From Nocardioidaceae bacterium (lineage in GTDB: Bacteria; Actinomycetota; Actinomycetes; Propionibacteriales; Nocardioidaceae): a stretch of 15,645 nucleotides of DNA. The position numbers were made by a program, and so were the translations under genes. The stretch covers positions 1 through 15,645 of the forward strand of contig JACCUS010000310.1 in the NCBI GenBank assembly GCA_013811715.1. Reading direction: 5' to 3'. Shown here one piece after another: positions 1 to 5,980 of this stretch (within the stretch, counting starts at the first letter, position 1; each line of letters starts with the position of its first letter). A model generated the notes under the pieces. That model searched no databases. It was not told where the DNA came from and worked only from the letters and a program-made list of their open reading frames with translations.

Positions 1-102
1 GGCGTCCGCGTGACGGTCGAACAAGGCCGCCAGCGCGGCCCGGCTGTCGTGGCGAAGCTCATCGACCAGCGAGGCGTCCGAGTGTTCGGAGTCCGGGGGC
101 AT
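1..102 (-). CDS. ECF-like RNA polymerase sigma factor, N-terminal fragment
   Basis: The gene runs off the left edge, so only the first 34 codons are present. The ATG is the complement of 100-102. A strong ribosome binding site, GGAGAGGG (complement of 111-118), sits 8 nt upstream, which fixes the start. The peptide begins MPPDSEHSDASLVDELRHDS and continues with RAALAALFDRHADA. The 'LVxELRxxxxAALAxLFDRHAxA' pattern is how region 2 of many actinobacterial ECF (sigma-70 family) factors opens; such proteins direct RNA polymerase to stress or envelope regulons. The DNA-binding regions lie outside the window, so the call rests on this short segment only. It is divergent from the Nudix-APH gene, with 108 nt between the two starts. 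Confidence 0.6.
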   Translation of the reverse strand, partial: MPPDSEHSDASLVDELRHDSRAALAALFDRHADA

Positions 103-210
103 GAGTGTGTCCCTCTCCAGTGCTGTCACGCCTGGTTATGTCCGCTGGCCCGGCCGGGTTCCCGATTCCGGCTGAGTTTCTCGGCCCGCCGGGTGTGGAA
201 GGCTTCCTTC

Positions 211-1365
211 GTGACGATAGAGGTGGCGGCTGCCGCGATCGTGTGCAACGGGCGGGTGCTGGCGGCCCGGCGCGTCTACCCGGCCGATGTCGCCGGCGGG
301 TGGGAGCTGCCTGGCGGCAAGGTCGACCCTGGTGAGAGTGCCGGGCAGGCGGTCGCGCGCGAGATCCGAGAGGAGCTGGCGTGTGAGGTCGAGGTGGCGG
401 GGTGTCTGGCGGGCCGGGTGGAGGTCAAACCCGGCTACGAGCTGTCCGTTCAGCTGGCCCGGCTGGTGGGTGGCGCCGAGCCGGTACCGCACGAGCATGA
501 TGCGGTCCGTTGGCTCTCGCCGGAGGAGTTCGACGACGTGGCGTGGCTGGGTGCCGATCAGCCGTTCCTGCCCGAACTGCGGGCGCGGCTGCTCGACGGG
601 GAGCGGCTCGACGGGGGCAACGTCGGTGGGGCGGTGCGCATCGGGCCGACGGTGCGTCGTACGACCGGTCCTTGGACGCCGGCAGTGCATGGGCTGCTCA
701 CCCGGCTGGCGGAGGCCGGCCTGGTCGAGGCGCCGCGGTTCCTGGGCGTCGACGAGCTGGGACGAGAGGTGCTGAGCCATCTGCCGGGACGGGTCGTGGA
801 CGTCGACTCCGAGACGCCAGCACTGCCGCTGCTGACCCACGCGATGCGCTGGCTGCGCCGCTACCACGACGTGGTCGAGGGCTTCGTGCATCCGGGTCCG
901 TGGCGGACGATCGACCGCCCTCTGGCCGCCGGGGAGATCGTCTGTCATCACGACTTCGCCCCCTACAATGTGGCGGTGAGCTCGACAGCCGATGGCGAGC
1001 AAGTCGTCGGCGTCTTCGACTGGGACATGGCCGGGCCGGGCAGCCGGTTGGAGGACCTCGCGTTCGCGGCCTGGAACTGGGTGCCGCTCCACCGACCGCT
1101 GCCGCCCGACGAGGCGGCGCGTCGGATGGAGGCCATGGCGCAGTCGTACGGCGAGGGGGTGGCCGCAGCCGGCATCCTGCTGGCCGTCGTACCACGCATC
1201 GAGCGTTCGATCGAGGTGATCCGCGCCGGCCAGGCGGCCGGTGACGAGGGCATGCTCAACCTGGCAAAGGTAGGGGAGCCCGACCGGACGGTGAGCGCGG
1301 TCCACGCGCTGCGGACCCGGGTACCGGACATCGAGCGCCGGCTGGTCGAGCGCCGTCTAAGGTGA
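211..1365 (+). CDS. Nudix hydrolase - aminoglycoside phosphotransferase-like fusion protein
   Basis: A protein of 384 residues with two enzyme domains. Residues 1-125 are a Nudix fold; the box is at 36-58 (G36, x5, E42, x7, R50-E51-x2-E54-E55), with alanine at the usual glycine after EE. This resembles MutT/NudG-type nucleotide pyrophosphohydrolases. Residues ~133-384 are an APH/choline-kinase-type fold: a short N-lobe, the catalytic loop H246-x-D248-x4-N253 and a metal-binding D270 in VFDWD. Real APH enzymes phosphorylate small molecules with ATP or GTP; the substrate here cannot be told. An upstream in-frame ATG at 10 exists, but the GTG at 211 is preferred: GGAAGG (197-202) lies 8 nt before it and the Nudix beta strand starts right there. 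The two halves are in one uninterrupted frame, with no stop or restart between them. Confidence 0.85.
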   Translation: MTIEVAAAAIVCNGRVLAARRVYPADVAGGWELPGGKVDPGESAGQAVAREIREELACEVEVAGCLAGRVEVKPGYELSVQLARLVGGAEPVPHEHDAVRWLSPEEFDDVAWLGADQPFLPELRARLLDGERLDGGNVGGAVRIGPTVRRTTGPWTPAVHGLLTRLAEAGLVEAPRFLGVDELGREVLSHLPGRVVDVDSETPALPLLTHAMRWLRRYHDVVEGFVHPGPWRTIDRPLAAGEIVCHHDFAPYNVAVSSTADGEQVVGVFDWDMAGPGSRLEDLAFAAWNWVPLHRPLPPDEAARRMEAMAQSYGEGVAAAGILLAVVPRIERSIEVIRAGQAAGDEGMLNLAKVGEPDRTVSAVHALRTRVPDIERRLVERRLR

Positions 1366-1425
1366 GCATCGACCGCCGTCTCACCGGACCCCTTCAGGAC
1401 AGTGTCGCCGAGATGAGGAGGGCGA

Positions 1426-1704
1426 ATGCCACTGCGAGTGACGTTCAGCGAAGCCGCCGGCGCCGACGAGATCGTCGAGACGCTGCTGCTCGCCGGTTTC
1501 GAGGCAGGCATCTCTCGGGAGGGAGCCGCGTTCGGCGACGACGAGGAGGCGGTCTACGTGGTCCACACCGACGCGCCGGCCGGGGAGGTGGAGGAGATGA
1601 TCGTCGGCCGTCGCGCGCGGCTCGAGGTGACCGATCCCATGTCTGGCACCGCCACGCCCGTCCAGGCCGACCCGGTCCCACCCCGTCAGCCCCCGCCCGA
1701 CTGA
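1426..1704 (+). CDS. small acidic protein of unknown function
   Basis: A 92-residue protein that I do not recognise. The ATG follows an AGGAGG (1416-1421) by 4 nt, and codon usage is typical of the window. Residues 1-65 look folded: a first strand (LRVTF), an acidic helix (ADEIVETLLLAGF), a charged turn with DDEE, a strand (AVYVVHTD) and a helix (GEVEEMIVG), a beta-alpha-beta-beta-alpha order. Residues 70-92 are a Pro-rich, low-complexity tail. It follows the Nudix-APH gene by 60 nt in the same direction and may be co-transcribed. An overlapping frame from 1362 to 1727 is Arg-rich and has no such pattern, so it was not called. Confidence 0.65.
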   Translation: MPLRVTFSEAAGADEIVETLLLAGFEAGISREGAAFGDDEEAVYVVHTDAPAGEVEEMIVGRRARLEVTDPMSGTATPVQADPVPPRQPPPD

Positions 1705-1720
1705 CCCGCCTCCGGCGCAG

Positions 1721-1761
1721 TGGCTGAAGGTTGGGGCGTATGTCGGGCGTGTCTTCAGCCA
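1721..1761 (+). repeat. hairpin-forming direct repeat, copy 1 (left of nuclease gene)
   Basis: A 41 bp sequence repeated at 2232-2273 with one inserted base and two substitutions. Its ends are a perfect 9 bp inverted repeat, TGGCTGAAG (1721-1729) and CTTCAGCCA (1753-1761), around a 23 nt G-rich loop. The loop contains the AAGG...ATG that appears to start the following gene (ATG at 1740), so the repeat overlaps coding DNA. There is no T-run, so a simple Rho-independent terminator is not indicated. Confidence 0.85.
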
Positions 1762-2231
1762 CAGGCCAGCGCCCCGGGCTATCCCCAGTGGCCGCGCGAG
1801 GGGTCGTGCGTCCGACAGACCTCTTCGACGTCGTCAAGCGGTTCAAGCGGATGCGTCGTCGGGCGTTGATCGTGGGCGTGTTGGGTGACGTCCTTCACGG
1901 CGTACAGTCGCTCGGTGAGTTGGACTTCGCCCGCGAGTGCTGGCGACGCGGCCTTCCCAAGCCGAGTCGGCAGGTGATTCGGCAGGGCAAGCGGGGAAGG
2001 ATCTATCTCGACGTCTACTTCGACGACTTTGGTCTCGTGATCGAGATCGAGGGTGCCCACCACGACGAGGTGTTGAACTCGATCGACGATGCCTTGCGCC
2101 AGAACCATCTGAGTAGGGGTGCTGAGGACTTTCTCCGGATTCCCGTCGTCGGCTTTCGGACTGACCGGGGAGTGTTCATGCAGCAAGTCGAGGATAAACT
2201 GGTCAACAAGGGCTGGCGTCGGCCGATCTAA
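1740..2231 (+). CDS. 5'-truncated DUF559 / Vsr-like PD-(D/E)XK endonuclease-fold protein
   Basis: A 163-residue protein matching the C-terminal half of the long actinobacterial DUF559 (often labelled AbiEi-like) proteins of roughly 300 residues. From about residue 24 (VRPTDLFDVVKRF) it follows the family: a Leu/Arg-rich helix, the 'SLGELDFARECWRRGLP' segment, then the nuclease-like core with D91 (LDVYFD), E102-x-E104 (VIEIEG) and H107/H108, and the downstream 'DALRQN' helix. E104 replaces the more usual aspartate. The N-terminal ~150 residues (helix-turn-helix part of the family) are absent; the first ~20 residues come from the flanking repeat and filler. The ATG at 1740 has AAGG nine bases upstream; a GTG near 1809 is an alternative. 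The stop codon abuts the right-hand repeat. It may be a decaying remnant or a reduced stand-alone nuclease. Confidence 0.65.
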   Translation: MSGVSSATGQRPGLSPVAARGVVRPTDLFDVVKRFKRMRRRALIVGVLGDVLHGVQSLGELDFARECWRRGLPKPSRQVIRQGKRGRIYLDVYFDDFGLVIEIEGAHHDEVLNSIDDALRQNHLSRGAEDFLRIPVVGFRTDRGVFMQQVEDKLVNKGWRRPI

Positions 2232-2273
2232 TGGCTGAAGGTTGGGGGCCTATGTCGGGCGTGTCTTCAGCGA
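2232..2273 (+). repeat. hairpin-forming direct repeat, copy 2 (right of nuclease gene)
   Basis: The partner of the repeat at 1721-1761, starting on the base after the nuclease stop codon. Its inverted ends are TGGCTGAAG (2232-2240) and CTTCAGCGA (2265-2273), with one mismatch in the stem. It keeps the same AAGG...ATG arrangement as copy 1, but the frame from ATG 2252 closes after 12 codons (stop 2288-2290). It ends 15 bp before the likely mshB -10 box, so it covers the mshB -35 region. Confidence 0.85.
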
Positions 2274-2287
2274 TAGCCCAAGGTAAG

Positions 2288-2293
2288 TAGGGT
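2288..2293 (+). promoter_or_regulatory. candidate -10 box for leaderless mshB transcript
   Basis: TAGGGT fits the actinobacterial TAnnnT -10 pattern and lies 7 nt before the mshB ATG. Transcription would then start at or next to the start codon. No convincing -35 hexamer is seen, and the region it would occupy is taken by repeat copy 2. A weak AGGG eight bases from the ATG is the alternative, leadered reading. Confidence 0.35.
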
Positions 2294-2300
2294 TGACGGC

Positions 2301-3284
2301 ATGGTGCAAGCCTCCCGTTCCGACCACGCGGCACGGCCCGACCACGCGGCACGGCCCGACCAGGAGCCACTGGCAGACCGGCGGCTGCTGCTCGTGCACG
2401 CCCACCCCGACGACGAGACGATCGGGACGGGGGCGACGATGGCGAAGTACGTCGCCGAAGGCGCCCATGTCACGCTGGTCACCTGCACGCTCGGTGAAGA
2501 GGGCGAGGTCCTCGTCGAGTCCCTATCTCACCTCGCATCCGACCAGGACGACCGGCTCGGCCAGCACCGCATCAACGAGCTCGCCGACGCGATGAGCGCC
2601 CTCGGCGTGACAGACCACCGGTTCCTCGGCGGGGCCGGCCGCTACCGGGACACCGGCATGGCCTACTCGCCAGAGCGGACCGCGATGGTCCCACCGACCA
2701 TCCGCGGCGACAGCTTCTGGGCTGCGGACCTCGTCGAGGCGACCAGTCATCTCGTCGAAGTGATCCGGGAGATCCACCCGCAGGTTCTGGTGACGTACGA
2801 CGAGTCCGGCGGCTACGGCCATCCCGATCACGTCCAGGCACATCGGGTGGCGATGTACGCAGCCGCGCTCGCGGCCGCGCCGTCGTACCGGCTCGATCTC
2901 GGCCAGCCATGGGACGTCACCAAGGTCTACTGGACGGCGATGTCAGAGGAACGGCTGCGCGAGAGCCTGCGCCATCTGCGAGCCAGTGGAGACCTGAGCA
3001 CCTTCGAGGGGATGGACCCGGAAGGCCCGTTGCCGCCGATGGCGGTGCCGGACAAGCTGATCACCACCGAGATCGAGGCCAACGCCTACGTCCGACTCAA
3101 GATGGACGCGATGAAGGCGCACGCGACTCAGATCAGCCTGGAGGGGCCGTTCTTCGCGCTGTCGAACAACCTTGGGGACGAGGTGTGGGGCACCGAGTTC
3201 TTCCGGCTGGTCAAGGGCATCCCGCAGGCCGACGAGGCGAGCGACCGAGGCCGGGAGACCGACCTGTTCGCCGGACTGGCCTGA
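2301..3284 (+). CDS. mshB: N-acetyl-1-D-myo-inositol-2-amino-2-deoxy-alpha-D-glucopyranoside deacetylase MshB
   Basis: A 327-residue zinc deacetylase of the PIG-L/LmbE family that removes the acetyl group from GlcNAc-inositol in mycothiol synthesis, in the cytoplasm. Motif 1 is HAHPDDE with H35 and D38 as zinc ligands and D37 as the probable general base. Motif 2 is GGYGHPDH with H174 (transition-state histidine in the M. tuberculosis enzyme) and H177 (third zinc ligand). The 'GRYRDTGM' and 'FFRLVKG' segments are typical of MshB rather than of the mycothiol-conjugate amidase Mca. The N-terminus has an extra ~20 residues including a duplicated HAARPD unit (see the repeat entry). The next gene starts 4 nt after the stop. 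Only mshB among mycothiol synthesis genes is in the window. Confidence 0.93.
   Translation: MVQASRSDHAARPDHAARPDQEPLADRRLLLVHAHPDDETIGTGATMAKYVAEGAHVTLVTCTLGEEGEVLVESLSHLASDQDDRLGQHRINELADAMSALGVTDHRFLGGAGRYRDTGMAYSPERTAMVPPTIRGDSFWAADLVEATSHLVEVIREIHPQVLVTYDESGGYGHPDHVQAHRVAMYAAALAAAPSYRLDLGQPWDVTKVYWTAMSEERLRESLRHLRASGDLSTFEGMDPEGPLPPMAVPDKLITTEIEANAYVRLKMDAMKAHATQISLEGPFFALSNNLGDEVWGTEFFRLVKGIPQADEASDRGRETDLFAGLA
2321..2361 (+). repeat. 18 bp tandem repeat (2.3 copies) inside the mshB start
   Basis: CGACCACGCGGCACGGCC occurs at 2321-2338 and again at 2339-2356, followed by a partial CGACC. The unit is a multiple of three, so it adds an in-frame duplicated six-residue block (HAARPD) to the non-conserved MshB N-terminus. 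It looks like recent replication slippage. Confidence 0.9.
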
Positions 3285-3288
3285 CGAC

Positions 3289-3639
3289 GTGGCCAAAGTG
3301 GCGCTGGCGGGAGCTGTCGCGACCTTCGCCATGGTGGTGGCCTTGTTGGCCGGATTGGTCTCTCGCGTGGCATGGCGGCCGGGTGGGGAAGTGGCGGTCC
3401 CATGGGGGCTGTTGTTGGGCACCGTGGGGTCGGCGTCGGTCGTGGTCCTGGCCCGGGCGGCCGGCCGGGGCATCGGCCTCGTCGCCGCAGTCGGCTGGAT
3501 CGTCGGTCTGGCGTTGTTGATGTGGGGCGGCCCCCATGGTGACTTCGCGATCGCCAACGACGTGTGGGGATTGTCGTTCCTCCTGGTCGCCACCACGGCC
3601 GTGATCGCGGCCGCCAGCTGGGGAGTCACCGACCGATGA
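3289..3639 (+). CDS. four-helix integral membrane protein (DUF6113-like)
   Basis: A 116-residue protein made of four hydrophobic segments, at about residues 4-23, 36-55, 60-78 and 89-110, joined by short loops; it should sit in the cytoplasmic membrane with both ends on one side. Small proteins of this type regularly follow mshB in actinobacteria and are usually filed as DUF6113; that family call is from memory of the context and layout. The GTG at 3289 is chosen because it follows the mshB stop by 4 nt and begins directly before the first helix; GTG 3298 is possible. There is no strong ribosome binding site, suggesting translational coupling to mshB. Its stop overlaps the next ATG (ATGA at 3636-3639). 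Function unknown. Confidence 0.75.
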   Translation: MAKVALAGAVATFAMVVALLAGLVSRVAWRPGGEVAVPWGLLLGTVGSASVVVLARAAGRGIGLVAAVGWIVGLALLMWGGPHGDFAIANDVWGLSFLLVATTAVIAAASWGVTDR

Positions 3640-5321
3640 GGCTCTGGCCGCGAAAGAAGCTCTATCTCGACAACCTGTCGAAGACGCATGACCTGCGCTT
3701 CGCGGTGGGGTTCATCGTCGCCCTCGTCGTACTGTTCGGCGCCCTGTACGGCGTCGGTTACTACGTCGCGGGCAACAAGGTCCCGCAGGGCACAACCGTC
3801 GCCGGAGTCGACATCGGTGGCATGCAGACCGGCGAGGCGCGCACGGCTCTCCAAGAACGGCTTGCCCCACGCCTCGAGCGGGCCATCAAGGCCACTGCCG
3901 TCGAGCGGACACTCTCCATCAACCCTCAGCGCGCAGGCTTGGTCTTCGACATCGAGGCAACGGTCGAGGCAGGCCTCGGGGGCGGGAGTTGGGATCCCCG
4001 CCACATGTTGAAGGTGCTGCTGGGGGGCGACGAGGTCGACCCGGTCGTCATCGTCGACAACGCCGAGCTGGAGGCGGCGTTACAGCCGATCGACGATTTG
4101 GTGGATCGCAAGCCGGTGAGCGCGACCGTGTCGTTCGCCAGCGGCCAGCCAGAGGTGACGTTCGCGCGTCCGGGACGCGCGCTTGACTTCGCCGCGTCGC
4201 GGGACCGGCTCGTCGCGGCACTGGTCGCCGGTGAGGACACCGTCGTCTTGCCGACGCGGAACGTGGATCCCGCCATCACCTCGGCCGAAGCGGCAACGTT
4301 CGTCGACACCGTCGCAGCGCAGGCGGTGAGCGCACCGGTGATCGTGCGGGTGGCTGATGCGGAGGTGAGTCTGGAGCCCGAGCAGTTCGCGCCAGCCCTG
4401 CGCGTGGAGCAAGCAGCCGACAAACTGCGGCTCGACATCGACCACGACGCCCTCTACGTACGCACGCGCGGGGCCATCCGGGCCCGCCCGAACAGCCCCT
4501 CCAGCGCCCGGATCGGCTTCCGGAACGGCAGCCCCGTCGTGATCCCCAGCCGAAAGGGGGTCACCGTCACCGCGCAGGACTGGGCCGGGGCGGTGCTCGC
4601 CGCCGCGAGCGAGGCGGGCTCCAACAGGGTGTCGAGGGCGCAGCCGACTCCTGCCGAGCCGAGTGTCACGACGAGGCAGGTGCGGAGGCTCGGGGTCAAT
4701 GAGCCTGTCGCCTCGTCGTCGGCGCAGTTCCCCACGTCCATCGCCTTCGCCGACATCGAGCGAGCGGCACGCCAGCTCAACGGCACGACGCTGCTGCCCG
4801 GCGGGAGCATGAGCTTCCTCAACCAGGTCGAGGCTCCCCGCAGCCGGGACGCCGCGTCCTTCTTGGCGAGCACGACGTACAGCGCCGCCTTCTTCGCGGG
4901 TCTCACGATCGCCGAACGCGCGCCGAACCTGCACTACTCCGATCGGTTCCCGGTCGGCATGGATGCCCGTGTCGAGCCGGGGCGGCTGGACCTGATGCTG
5001 CGCAACGACTCGCCGTACGGCGTCTATGTCCGCTCTTACGTCGAGCGCGGTCAGTCGAGCGTCGGGTCGCTCGCGGAGGGAGTGGTGCACGTGGAGATGT
5101 GGAGCACGAAGCTGTGGCAGGTAAGCGCCGAGACGTCGGCGCGCACGAACCTCGTGCTACCCCAGACCCAGGTCCTCACCAGCCCGGCCTGCACCCCGCG
5201 CGAAGGCATCGCCGGGTTCGACGTGGAGGTTACCCGGATCTATGCCCGCAGCGGGCAGATGGTGCGCAGCGACCCCACCCAGACACGCTACGTGCCGCTC
5301 GACGCGGTGGTCTGCGGCTAG
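3636..5321 (+). CDS. VanW-family membrane-anchored envelope protein
   Basis: A 561-residue protein: a short basic cytoplasmic tail, one transmembrane helix (22-44), then an extracytoplasmic part. Residues ~47-290 contain two putative peptidoglycan-binding_4-like modules ('VPQGTTVAGVDIGGM' opening; 'TVSFASGQPEVTFARPGRALD' in the second). Residues ~365-470 are the VanW domain ('ERAARQLNGTTLLPGGSMSFLNQV' and 'AERAPNLHYSDRFPVGMDARV'). The C-terminus (GFDVEVTRI and YVPLDAVVCG) is typical of actinobacterial members. VanW occurs in some vancomycin-resistance clusters, but its biochemical role is unknown; this chromosomal copy beside mshB is a housekeeping-type one. The conserved GGGxCQ/GGGxSQ loop before the 'STTYSAAFFAGL' helix is missing (around residues 403-414). 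The ATG overlaps the previous stop, so translation is coupled. Confidence 0.85.
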   Translation: MRLWPRKKLYLDNLSKTHDLRFAVGFIVALVVLFGALYGVGYYVAGNKVPQGTTVAGVDIGGMQTGEARTALQERLAPRLERAIKATAVERTLSINPQRAGLVFDIEATVEAGLGGGSWDPRHMLKVLLGGDEVDPVVIVDNAELEAALQPIDDLVDRKPVSATVSFASGQPEVTFARPGRALDFAASRDRLVAALVAGEDTVVLPTRNVDPAITSAEAATFVDTVAAQAVSAPVIVRVADAEVSLEPEQFAPALRVEQAADKLRLDIDHDALYVRTRGAIRARPNSPSSARIGFRNGSPVVIPSRKGVTVTAQDWAGAVLAAASEAGSNRVSRAQPTPAEPSVTTRQVRRLGVNEPVASSSAQFPTSIAFADIERAARQLNGTTLLPGGSMSFLNQVEAPRSRDAASFLASTTYSAAFFAGLTIAERAPNLHYSDRFPVGMDARVEPGRLDLMLRNDSPYGVYVRSYVERGQSSVGSLAEGVVHVEMWSTKLWQVSAETSARTNLVLPQTQVLTSPACTPREGIAGFDVEVTRIYARSGQMVRSDPTQTRYVPLDAVVCG

Positions 5322-5396
5322 CGGATCCTGCACGCGGTAGGCCGGCGCGTTCGCGAGGTCGATGTCAGCGCCCGGTCGCGACAGTGGCGGAACCGC

Positions 5397-5756
5397 TCAG
5401 CCGAGAATGCTGGGCTGATCGATTGCCCACAGCCAGGTGCCGTCCGATTGACGCCGCGCCACCTCCACAGTTGCGCCACCGGTTATCCGGGTCGAGGTCA
5501 AAGCCAGCTCGCCGTTGACGAGCGGAAGCGCCTGGTCTCCGGCCGAGAAGGTCGGCCGCTCGCCCAACAACCGCTCGTACGCCTCGCCTATCGCCGCCGA
5601 GCCGGCCGCCACCTCACCTGTCGGGAGGGCCAGCACCGCGTCTGGTTCGTACAACGCCACCAGGCCCTCGACGTCGCCGCCGTTGGCCCGCTCGACGAAG
5701 AATCGGCCCAGGTCCGCTGGTTGGTTGGCTGGTCGCCGATCCCCACGCTCACTCAT
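5397..5756 (-). CDS. SnoaL-like / NTF2-fold protein (DUF4440-type)
   Basis: A 119-residue protein of the cone-shaped NTF2/SnoaL fold. Visible signs are the N-terminal helix 'ADLGRFFVERANGGDVEGLVALYEPDAVLALP', the helix 'GSAAIGEAYERLL', and a C-terminal sheet ending in 'RRQSDGTWLWAIDQPSIL'. Members include small polyketide cyclases, ketosteroid isomerases and many proteins of unknown role; no catalytic set specific to one class is clear here. The start at 5756 is preferred because AGGAG (complement of 5766-5770) lies 9 nt upstream; an in-frame ATG at 5762 would leave only 3 nt. The gene converges on the VanW gene with 75 nt between stops, where I see no clear terminator hairpin. Confidence 0.78.
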   Translation of the reverse strand: MSERGDRRPANQPADLGRFFVERANGGDVEGLVALYEPDAVLALPTGEVAAGSAAIGEAYERLLGERPTFSAGDQALPLVNGELALTSTRITGGATVEVARRQSDGTWLWAIDQPSILG

Positions 5757-5879
5757 CTCCATTCACTCCTATCTTCTGCGATGGCCAGGATTGGATCACT
5801 CCCTGCAGTCTGAACTGGAGGACCGACATCGCTGTGAGTATCGGACAGCCGGACCGCCATGTCGCCTTGGCGGGCACTC

Positions 5880-5978
5880 CTACCGCACCGGTCGGCGTTC
5901 GTCCACGTGAGTGGCGAGCAGGGCAGCGGCGACCGCGTCTTCGTCGGCGGCGAGGGCGGGTGTTGCCAGGAGGGACAC
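5880..5978 (-). CDS. possible 32-residue ORF behind the orphan acetyltransferase domain
   Basis: A GTG-initiated frame that starts 2 nt after the stop of the upstream 82-residue gene and has a GGAGG seven bases before it (embedded in that gene's last codons). The product begins with a short hydrophobic stretch (VSLLATPALAADED) and continues as an Ala-rich helix ending VDERRPVR. I do not recognise it. It may be a genuine microprotein, or a frame-shifted remnant of the acetyltransferase gene that normally occupies this place. The 123 nt between its stop and the SnoaL-like start hold no other convincing frame. Confidence 0.3.
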   Translation of the reverse strand: MSLLATPALAADEDAVAAALLATHVDERRPVR

Positions 5979-5980
5979 GC

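Noticed and set aside
149..158. Palindrome CCCGGCCGGG in the sigma factor / Nudix-APH gap
   Set aside because: A 10 bp GC palindrome is expected by chance in this composition, and no second copy is nearby to suggest an operator.
10..210. Start of the Nudix-APH gene at ATG 10
   Set aside because: It would overlap the sigma factor gene on the other strand and add a Cys/Arg-rich segment; GTG 211 has a good ribosome binding site and the proper domain start.
136..1305. Long open frame (389 codons) on the minus strand
   Set aside because: It lies opposite the Nudix-APH gene, is rich in Arg, His, Gln and Pro, and has no recognisable motif; long antisense frames are expected in DNA of this GC content.
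1361..1385. Hairpin GGTGAG / CTCACC over the stop of the Nudix-APH gene
   Set aside because: Only 6 bp with a 13 nt loop and no T-run; such pairs are common by chance at this GC content, and the next gene probably shares the transcript.
4842..4900. Frameshift as explanation for the missing VanW loop
   Set aside because: The frame reads in family pattern on both sides of the gap, so the loop is absent rather than shifted out of frame.
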